This document shows positions 9,713-16,025 of a stretch of 64,000 nucleotides of DNA, one piece after another. Both the position numbers and the translations under genes were made by a program. The notes under the pieces are model-generated. The model saw nothing but the letters and a program-made list of their open reading frames with translations, had not been told where the DNA came from and searched no databases. The stretch comes from Erythrobacteraceae bacterium WH01K (GTDB lineage: Bacteria; Pseudomonadota; Alphaproteobacteria; Sphingomonadales; Sphingomonadaceae), in contig CP115966.1 in NCBI GenBank assembly GCA_027941995.1, positions 806,001 to 870,000 of the forward strand. Direction: 5' to 3'. Position 1 is the first letter of the stretch; each line of letters begins with the position of its first letter.

Positions 9713-10026
9713 CAGCCGGCCGCCGCGCCCTGGATGCCCGCGACGATCGAGGCGGAGCCGAACAGGATGAACGTGCCGATGATGACGGTCGCGCCGAACC
9801 GCCAGTTCAGGCGGCCGGTCAGCATCATGAACCCGACCGCCGCCACGGCCATCACGGCGACGGCGGTGGCCACATTGCCGAGCAGCGTGCCCTGCAGCCA
9901 GCCGAGCGCAGCGACGATCGGGCCCGATCCGGCGGGGTCGTTCTGCTGGACCTGCGCGAAGGCGGCGGTGGGCGAAGCCAGCGCGGCAAGGGCGGACAGG
10001 GCTGCGAGGCGGGCGGGGGTCTTCAT
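9712..10026 (-). CDS. virB2: Type IV secretion pilin VirB2
   Basis: This 104-residue pre-pilin has a long signal peptide (about 1-25, cut after AAFA before QVQQ). The mature part contains two hydrophobic helices (about 40-65 and 75-100) joined by a short polar loop GRLNWRFGA, the standard VirB2/TrbC layout. It forms the conjugative-type pilus. The ATG overlaps the virB1 stop (TAATG) and its stop overlaps the virB3 start, so it is tightly coupled on both sides. Confidence 0.92.
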   Translation of the reverse strand: MKTPARLAALSALAALASPTAAFAQVQQNDPAGSGPIVAALGWLQGTLLGNVATAVAVMAVAAVGFMMLTGRLNWRFGATVIIGTFILFGSASIVAGIQGAAAG

Positions 10027-10658
10027 TACGGTAGGTCCTGACGAGAATGATTGGAAAGACGCCCCATGATGGAGGCGACATAGGTCTGGGTTTCACGGAT
10101 GCGGGGGACGCCGCCGGCACGGATGACGCGGCCCGGGCCGGCATTGTAGGCCGCCAGCGCCTTTTCGAGGTCGCCATCGAACCGGTCGAGTTGTTCGCGT
10201 AAGTAACGCGCGCCGCCTTCGAGATTCTGGAATGCGTCGCGGGGATCGACCCCGAGATCGCGCGCAGTGCCGGGCATCAGCTGCGCAAGCCCCCGCGCGC
10301 CTACCGGCGAGACGGCATTCTGCCGCCAACGGCTTTCCTGCCAGACAAGCGCTTCTATGAGGCTGGGACTAAGGTCGAAGCGCTGGGAGAGTTCCGCAAC
10401 CTTGGCCGCATATTGCCCCGGAATGCCTGTGGCGGTGCGCGACTGGTCGGACTGGGCGGAGAGAGGAAACAGCGTGGAGAGCGAATCGGATTGCGAACCG
10501 TCCTGCATATCGGTGGACGCGGCAGGCATCGAGGCGTGGTCGCCGGAAACCCAGCGCGCGCCGTCATCGTCGATTTGCAAGACATCCGCCCGTGCAGGGG
10601 CGGAGAGGACCAGCAGCGCGAATCCGGTCGCCGCCAGCCCGTGTTTCATTGAAGTCAT
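10026..10658 (-). CDS. virB1: Lytic transglycosylase VirB1
   Basis: This 210-residue periplasmic enzyme opens peptidoglycan for T4SS assembly. It has a signal peptide (1-23, ...SAPARA), a variable linker, then an SLT domain from about residue 80: SPSLIEALVWQESRW holds the catalytic Glu, followed by GARGLAQLMPGTARDLG and LAAYNAGPGRV. The ATG at 10658 is chosen because GGAGGG sits 5 bases upstream; a TTG four codons earlier would bury that ribosome site. It is the first gene of the virB cluster and has a palindrome just upstream. Confidence 0.9.
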   Translation of the reverse strand: MTSMKHGLAATGFALLVLSAPARADVLQIDDDGARWVSGDHASMPAASTDMQDGSQSDSLSTLFPLSAQSDQSRTATGIPGQYAAKVAELSQRFDLSPSLIEALVWQESRWRQNAVSPVGARGLAQLMPGTARDLGVDPRDAFQNLEGGARYLREQLDRFDGDLEKALAAYNAGPGRVIRAGGVPRIRETQTYVASIMGRLSNHSRQDLP

Positions 10659-10685
10659 CGGACCCTCCAACGAGGGCCGATAGCC

Positions 10686-10710
10686 ATGTCACATTACACA
10701 TCCGTGACAT
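10686..10710 (-). promoter_or_regulatory. Inverted repeat upstream of virB1 (candidate operator)
   Basis: The sequence ATGTCAC (10686-10692), an 11-base spacer, and GTGACAT (10704-10710) form a perfect inverted repeat. It lies 28-52 bases upstream of the virB1 start, where a promoter for the virB operon would be expected. A TAATGT stretch inside it on the minus strand could be a -10. This suggests a dimeric regulator site, but no regulator is identified. Confidence 0.45.
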
Positions 10711-10765
10711 CGGTGCGCCCGGCAGGGCTCACATGTCCGCGAGCTCTTTCAGGTCTGCTTCGCGG

Positions 10766-11092
10766 TCAGTCCCGCAGCGCGAGGCTTGCGGTCCGGAACT
10801 CGCCGCGATCCAGGCTTTTCAAGGCTGCCCGTGCGAGGTCGGGGGGATAGACCCAGCGCCCGTCGCGCGTTTCCAGCGTGTAATCGACCTTGGTCCGGCG
10901 CACTTCCTCGAACAGGGCGCGGGCTTCTGCCTCGCGGCCCTGCATCGCCAGCGTCACCCCGCGATTGATCAGGACTGCGGGCTGCGTTTCCTGGGCTGCG
11001 ACCACGTCGATGGCGGCATTTGCGGGCGAGCCATCGGCGGCCGAAGGGGCCTGCGTTGCTGCTGCCATCGCCAATAAAATTGCGCCAACCAT
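10766..11092 (-). CDS. Small secreted TPR-like protein
   Basis: This 108-residue protein starts at ATG 11092, which has AGGAG 7 bases upstream; longer starts would run through the regulatory region. The first about 20 residues (MVGAILLAMAAATQAPSAA) resemble a signal peptide. The rest includes one TPR-like helical pair (AVLINRGVTLAMQGREAEARALF) and a WVYPPDLARAALKSLDRGEF tail. Its function is unknown. It diverges from the beta-helix lipoprotein gene across a 219-base region with a Pho-box-like repeat, so a joint role with the neighbouring receptor system is likely but unproven. It lies 107 bases upstream of virB1 on the same strand. Confidence 0.75.
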   Translation of the reverse strand: MVGAILLAMAAATQAPSAADGSPANAAIDVVAAQETQPAVLINRGVTLAMQGREAEARALFEEVRRTKVDYTLETRDGRWVYPPDLARAALKSLDRGEFRTASLALRD

Positions 11093-11109
11093 CTCGTCTC
11101 TCCTCTTCC

Positions 11110-11137
11110 GTGACAGTTTTATGACATTTCCATGACG
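11110..11137 (-). promoter_or_regulatory. Pho-box-like triple direct repeat
   Basis: Read on the minus strand, positions 11127 to 11110 give ATGTCATAAAACTGTCAC, which differs at two positions from the enteric Pho-box consensus (CTGTCATAAATCTGTCAC). A third half-site (CGTCAT) precedes it with the same 11-base spacing, ending at 11137. PhoB binds such repeats under phosphate starvation. The site sits only 18 bases from the ATG of the TPR-like gene, so a standard -10 does not fit well on that strand. It may control the divergent lipoprotein gene or act differently. Confidence 0.5.
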
Positions 11138-11311
11138 CAAAATCAAGAAAGCGTCATAATCGGTCGCGAGAGAGGCAGCGAAGCTAATTTTCACAAATGG
11201 TCACAGGGCCGAAATACAGAAATCAAACTGTCACAGACCCCCCGTAGCTGGCGATTCGTGACGAGACAGTCGCAGCCAGTTTCTTCCCGGATATGTAAGG
11301 GGTCTATCCAA

Positions 11312-12901
11312 GTGAAAACGCCAATCCGTATGCTCGCGCTCTCCTGCAGCGCACTCGCTCTTGCCAGTTGCGGAGGCGACGAGATCGTCTCGCCCGGCAC
11401 CGGCGGCAATGTGACGATCAACAATCCGGCCCCGGCCCCGGCGCCTACGCCCACGCCGCCGGCCACCGGCGGTTCGGTGACCCCGGCTGCGGGCTGCCCC
11501 ACCATCTCCGACCCGCAGGGCCTGACCGACAGCGGCACGATCACCGGCCCGACCGGCGAATACCGCGTCTGCACCCTTCCGAGCCAGTTCACCGCATCGA
11601 GCACGCTGCGCCAGATCGACGGCCTGCTCTATCGCATCGACGGACAGGTAGATGTCGGATCGGATGGCGGTCCGTCTGCCGACGATTCCGACGGGGCATC
11701 GGACACCAATGTCACGCTGTCGATCGAACCCGGCGTCATCCTGTATGCCTCGGGCTCCAGCTACCTGAACGTAAACCGCGGCAACCAGATCAATGCCGTG
11801 GGTTCGGCCAGCGCTCCCATCATCTTCACCAGCCAGGACAACGTGCTGGGCCTGAACGATGCGAACTCCAGCGGCCAGTGGGGCGGCGTGATCCTGAACG
11901 GCCGCGCGCCGGTCACCGATTGCGAAGCACCCGGCGCTGCCCCGGGTACGGTCGATTGCGAACGCCTTGTCGAAGGCGCGACCACGCCTCCGCGTTACGG
12001 CGGCGCAACGCCGGACGACAGCTCGGGCCGCATGTCCTACGTCCAGATCCGCTATTCCGGCTTCATCCTGTCGAACGGCGACGAATTGCAGTCGCTTACC
12101 ACCGGCGGCGTCGGCAGCGGCACGCAGTTCGACCACATCATGAGCTACAACAGCTCGGATGACGGCGTCGAATTCTTCGGCGGCGAAGTGAACGTGAACC
12201 GCCTCGTCGTGGTCGGCGCGGAAGACGATTCGCTGGATACCGACACCGGCGTCCAGGCCAACCTGTTCGAAGTCATCGCGGTCCAGCGCCCCGGCGCCGG
12301 CGACACCATCCTGGAAGGCGACTCCAACAACTCCGTCAGCGACGACACGCCGCGCCAGCAGACCAACATCGTCAATGCGACCTTCCTCGCCAACGGCGTC
12401 GAAGGTGACCAGGTCCTGCGCCTGCGCGGAGAGGCCGATTTCAGCATCGCCAACACGGTGATCGTGGACCAGACGGGCAACACCCCCTGTATCCGCATCG
12501 ACCTGCCGGGCACGCTGGCAGCCGCAGGATCGCAGGCCGACGAGAACGGCCCGCCGACCTTCGATTCGGTCGTGCTCGATTGCGCCACCGATTTCCGCGA
12601 CGGCAGCGAAGGCGTAACCGCAGCGCAGGCCCAGGCGGCCTTCGATGCAGGTTCGAACAACGATGCCGGTTTCGTGAACACGCTGATGACGCTGGGCGGC
12701 GCGCCCTTCATCAACGGTTCGAACGAGAACGGCGTATCGGTCTTCGATCCGACCGCCCTTTCCAGCTTCTTCGCCACCCGCAGCTATATCGGTGCGGTGA
12801 CCGACCAGGCTTCCAACTGGGCCGAAGGCTGGACCTGTAATTCGGCAACCATCACGCTGGGCAGCGCCAATACCGGTGCCTGCGAAAGTCTGCCGATCTG
12901 A
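11312..12901 (+). CDS. Beta-helix-type surface lipoprotein beside a TonB receptor
   Basis: The GTG at 11312 is chosen because it yields a perfect lipoprotein signal (K2 and R6, a hydrophobic core, lipobox LASC with Cys20) and follows AAGGGG at a suitable distance. The mature 510-residue protein starts with a Gly/Asn/Pro/Thr-rich tether (about 21-65). It then shows repeating short beta-strand turns such as LSIEPGVILYAS, APIIFTSQDN and GQWGGVILNG, as in right-handed parallel beta-helix proteins. No catalytic motif is evident. Sphingomonads often encode such proteins next to a large TonB receptor, as here. Inference: a substrate-binding or extracellular partner of the next receptor, possibly phosphorus-related. 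Confidence 0.8.
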   Translation: MKTPIRMLALSCSALALASCGGDEIVSPGTGGNVTINNPAPAPAPTPTPPATGGSVTPAAGCPTISDPQGLTDSGTITGPTGEYRVCTLPSQFTASSTLRQIDGLLYRIDGQVDVGSDGGPSADDSDGASDTNVTLSIEPGVILYASGSSYLNVNRGNQINAVGSASAPIIFTSQDNVLGLNDANSSGQWGGVILNGRAPVTDCEAPGAAPGTVDCERLVEGATTPPRYGGATPDDSSGRMSYVQIRYSGFILSNGDELQSLTTGGVGSGTQFDHIMSYNSSDDGVEFFGGEVNVNRLVVVGAEDDSLDTDTGVQANLFEVIAVQRPGAGDTILEGDSNNSVSDDTPRQQTNIVNATFLANGVEGDQVLRLRGEADFSIANTVIVDQTGNTPCIRIDLPGTLAAAGSQADENGPPTFDSVVLDCATDFRDGSEGVTAAQAQAAFDAGSNNDAGFVNTLMTLGGAPFINGSNENGVSVFDPTALSSFFATRSYIGAVTDQASNWAEGWTCNSATITLGSANTGACESLPI

Positions 12902-13041
12902 CCATGAGTGCGGACGGGCGGCGCGCGGGCAAAATGCCCGGCGTCGCCCGGCGCCCGGCAGGCAGCACACACAATTATTCTGGGGCCTTCACAGGCCCGT
13001 GACGCCGTCAGGCGCACAGCATTTTCAAGGGATCACCATCG

Positions 13042-15798
13042 ATGGCACAGCGCATCAGGACGGGCATGGGCGCGGACACCTCCACCGGCAGGCGATTGGC
13101 AGGGCTGCTCCTGCTGACGACCGCCCTTTCCTTTCCAGTCGTGGCGCAGGCGCAGGGCACGACCAGCCCGCCCAACGCAGCCGCCTCTCCCGATCCAAAG
13201 CGTGAAGCCGATGCGCTGATCGAGGAACCGGCAACCCCGGCCGACATCGCCGCTGCCGAAGAAGCGGCCCCGGACGAAGTGGACGTGTCCGTCCCCGGCG
13301 GCGTCATCGTGGTGACCGGTCGCCGCGGCCCGCGCGACGTGGCGCGCAGTTCCAGCCAGGTCGTCTCCGTCCTGTCGGCAGAGGATATCGCCCGCACCGG
13401 CGAAGGCGACATTGCCGGGGCGCTCAGCCGCGTGACCGGTCTCAGCGACAATGGCGACGGGCGCGTTTTCGTTCGCGGCCTTGGCGATCGCTATTCGCTT
13501 GCGCTGCTGAACGGCCTGCCGCTGCCTTCGCCGCAGCCGCTCAGCCGCGTCGTTCCGCTAGACATCTTCCCGACCAACATCGTCGCCTCCAGCCTGGTCC
13601 AGAAGACCTATTCCGCGAACTTCCCCGGTGAATTCGGCGGCGGCGTCATCAACCTGACCACCACGGCCGTGCCCGACGAAACCTTCGTCAAGTTGAGCGC
13701 CGGGACCAGCATGGACAGCGTGACCACCTTCTCGCCCAGCGTGCAGCATTACGGATCGGACTACGACTGGTTCGGCTTCGACGACGGGCGCCGCGATGTG
13801 CCGGGTGAACTGGCGAATTTCTTCGCCGGTGACACGCAGCTTTCCGATCTGGGCGCGGACGCGCAGCGGGTTATCGCGAAAGACCTGATCTCGCCCAACC
13901 TCATCGTGCTCCAAAGCGTCGATGCGCGGCCGAATTTCAGCGGCGGTATCACGGCGGGGACCAGCTTCTTCGTCGGCGAGGATACGGAAGTCGGCGTCAT
14001 CGCGACCGCCAATCTCAGCAATTCGCTGCGTACACGCAACGTCCAGTCGCAGACGCCCGGCAGCCTCGACCTCGCGCTGCGGACCGATTTCGACGAGTTC
14101 ATCACCGACAACAAGATCCTGGCGAACGCCCTGCTGGGCTTCGGCGTGGAAACCGGCGACCACAAGTTCCGCTGGACCAATCTGTTCATTCGCGACGTGC
14201 TGAAACAGTCGGTGCTGGCGACGGGAGAGGACCTGGAAAACGGGGATACCGAGGTTCAGCAGCGCACCGGCTGGTTCGAGCGCCAGCTGATCGACAGCCA
14301 GTTCGTGGGCGAGTTGGAATTCGGCGATCTCGGCATCGATTTGCGCGGCGGCTTCGCGCAGACGGACCGAGAATCGCCTTACGAATACGCGTTCGAATAT
14401 GTCCGCACGAACAATGAGAACGACCCGTTCGGCGATCAGTTCGTCAATCCGCTGAACCGTATCCGCGGCGACCTCGCCAGCGTTGCGTTTTCCGACCTGA
14501 CCGAGAAATTGTGGTTCGGCGGTGTCGACCTCAGCTACCCAGTCGCGGATTTCGCACAGATCACCGTCGGCTATGCCTATACCGACACGGACCGGCGCAG
14601 CTCGCGGCGCGAGTTCATTTTCGATTCCGACAGTTCCTTCCCGACCGGTGTCGGCCTTTTGCGGCCCGACCTCCTGCTGGGTGACGCCATCATCGAGGCA
14701 TTCGATGTGCGCCTGTTCGAGACGACCCAGACCTTCCCAGAATTCCAGGCCGACCTCGAAGTCAACGCGGGCTATGCGAAGACCATACTGACGCCTGCCA
14801 CCGGCCTGACGGTCGATCTGGGCGTGCGCTACGAAGATGCGGTGCAGGCAGTCACGCCGGTCCGGATCTTCACCAACCAGCAGAACCTGGATGCGGTGAC
14901 GAATATCGCGAACGATTACTGGCTGCCGGCCGGGACGATCACCTATGAATTCGACAGCGGCCTGCAATTGCGCGCCAGCGCGTCGAAGACCATCGCCCGC
15001 CCGCAGTTCCGGGAGCTGATATTCCAGCCTTTCACCGATCCGGAATCGAACCGGCAATTCGTCGGCAACCCGGCATTGCAGGACAGCGAACTCGTCAACG
15101 CCGAGGCGCGTGCCGAATACTACTTCGGCGGCAACCGCGCGTCGCTGGCCGGGTTCTACAAGAAGATCGACAACCCGATCGAGCCGTTCTCCAGCTTCAC
15201 CGACAACAGCCAGATTACCCAGTTCGCCAACGCCCCCTCTGCCACCCTGTGGGGTGCGGAACTGGAGACCCAGTTCAATTACGAACTGTATGACTGGGGC
15301 GGCTGGTTCGAGACCAAGCAGCTCGTGCTGGTTGCCAACTACACCTACACCCAGTCCGAACTGAAGGTCGATGCCGCGGACGAGACCTTCACCTTCACCC
15401 CGGGCGTCGGCGCCGTGCCCCGTCCCGCTGCCGGTTTCTTCGTCGACGGTGCGCCGCTGACAGGCCAGTCGGACCACCTGGTGAACTTCCAGTTGGGGAT
15501 CGAGGATACCGACAAGCTGCAGCAGCTGACTCTGCTGGTGTCCTATGCCAGCGAGCGGGTGACCAGTCGCGGGTCCGGCGGCCTGCCCGATATCGTGGAG
15601 GACCCGGGGCTCGCCATCGACCTGGTGGGCCGCGCCGAAGTCGGCGTCTTCGGACAGCCGTTCGAAATCAGCCTGGAAGCACGCAACCTGACCGGGCGCG
15701 ACAATTTCGAATTCCAGTCGAACGGCACCAACCGGATCGAGCTCAACACCTACGAAGTCGGACGCACATTCGCCATCGGCGTGTCGACCGAATTCTGA
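13042..15798 (+). CDS. TonB-dependent outer-membrane receptor
   Basis: This 918-residue receptor has a signal peptide (about 1-39, ending VVAQAQG) and an acidic, Ala/Pro-rich N-terminal extension to about residue 88. A TonB-box-like GGVIVVTGRR is followed by a plug domain (DIARTGEGDIAGALSRVTG, VFVRGLGDRYS, ALLNGLPLPSP). A 22-strand-type barrel ends in ...GVSTEF with terminal Phe. ATG 13042 follows AAGGGA. Two small hairpins (12926-12940 and 12983-12998) lie between the lipoprotein gene and this start; without T-runs they are more likely attenuating or mRNA-stability elements than terminators. The substrate is unknown. The phytase-linked receptor downstream and the Pho-like box upstream hint at phosphorus compounds. 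Confidence 0.9.
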   Translation: MAQRIRTGMGADTSTGRRLAGLLLLTTALSFPVVAQAQGTTSPPNAAASPDPKREADALIEEPATPADIAAAEEAAPDEVDVSVPGGVIVVTGRRGPRDVARSSSQVVSVLSAEDIARTGEGDIAGALSRVTGLSDNGDGRVFVRGLGDRYSLALLNGLPLPSPQPLSRVVPLDIFPTNIVASSLVQKTYSANFPGEFGGGVINLTTTAVPDETFVKLSAGTSMDSVTTFSPSVQHYGSDYDWFGFDDGRRDVPGELANFFAGDTQLSDLGADAQRVIAKDLISPNLIVLQSVDARPNFSGGITAGTSFFVGEDTEVGVIATANLSNSLRTRNVQSQTPGSLDLALRTDFDEFITDNKILANALLGFGVETGDHKFRWTNLFIRDVLKQSVLATGEDLENGDTEVQQRTGWFERQLIDSQFVGELEFGDLGIDLRGGFAQTDRESPYEYAFEYVRTNNENDPFGDQFVNPLNRIRGDLASVAFSDLTEKLWFGGVDLSYPVADFAQITVGYAYTDTDRRSSRREFIFDSDSSFPTGVGLLRPDLLLGDAIIEAFDVRLFETTQTFPEFQADLEVNAGYAKTILTPATGLTVDLGVRYEDAVQAVTPVRIFTNQQNLDAVTNIANDYWLPAGTITYEFDSGLQLRASASKTIARPQFRELIFQPFTDPESNRQFVGNPALQDSELVNAEARAEYYFGGNRASLAGFYKKIDNPIEPFSSFTDNSQITQFANAPSATLWGAELETQFNYELYDWGGWFETKQLVLVANYTYTQSELKVDAADETFTFTPGVGAVPRPAAGFFVDGAPLTGQSDHLVNFQLGIEDTDKLQQLTLLVSYASERVTSRGSGGLPDIVEDPGLAIDLVGRAEVGVFGQPFEISLEARNLTGRDNFEFQSNGTNRIELNTYEVGRTFAIGVSTEF

Positions 15799-15831
15799 CA
15801 GTTACCGCAGCGCTGGAGACAGCGCAGCGGC

Positions 15832-15902
15832 GGCGGCCCGTGGCGATCCAAACACGGGCCGCCAACCCCCGTCACGGGGGCTGGCCCGGGCAGGATGCCC
15901 GG
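15832..15902. terminator. Three consecutive inverted repeats after the TonB receptor
   Basis: First hairpin: 11-bp perfect stem 15832-15842 / 15853-15863 (GGCGGCCCGTG) with a 10-base loop. Second: CCCCCGTCACGGGGG at 15866-15880. Third: CCGGGCA/TGCCCGG at 15886-15902 with loop GGA. There is no clear T-run, so a strong structured 3' end or attenuator is more certain than a classical terminator. They separate the two receptor transcription units. Confidence 0.55.
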
Positions 15903-16025
15903 CATGTTGTTTGCGGCAAGTCCGTGACGCTCGGCTCACGTAATTCTTTGTTCTGAAACACCGGCGAAGATCGCCTGTCACAATCCGCATCTACGCGGCG
16001 CCTGTACACTTTCGAGGGGGCTTCG

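Noticed and set aside
13558-15477. A 639-codon open frame antisense to the TonB receptor at 13042-15798
   Set aside because: Low-complexity translation and no recognisable domain; a shadow of the real gene.
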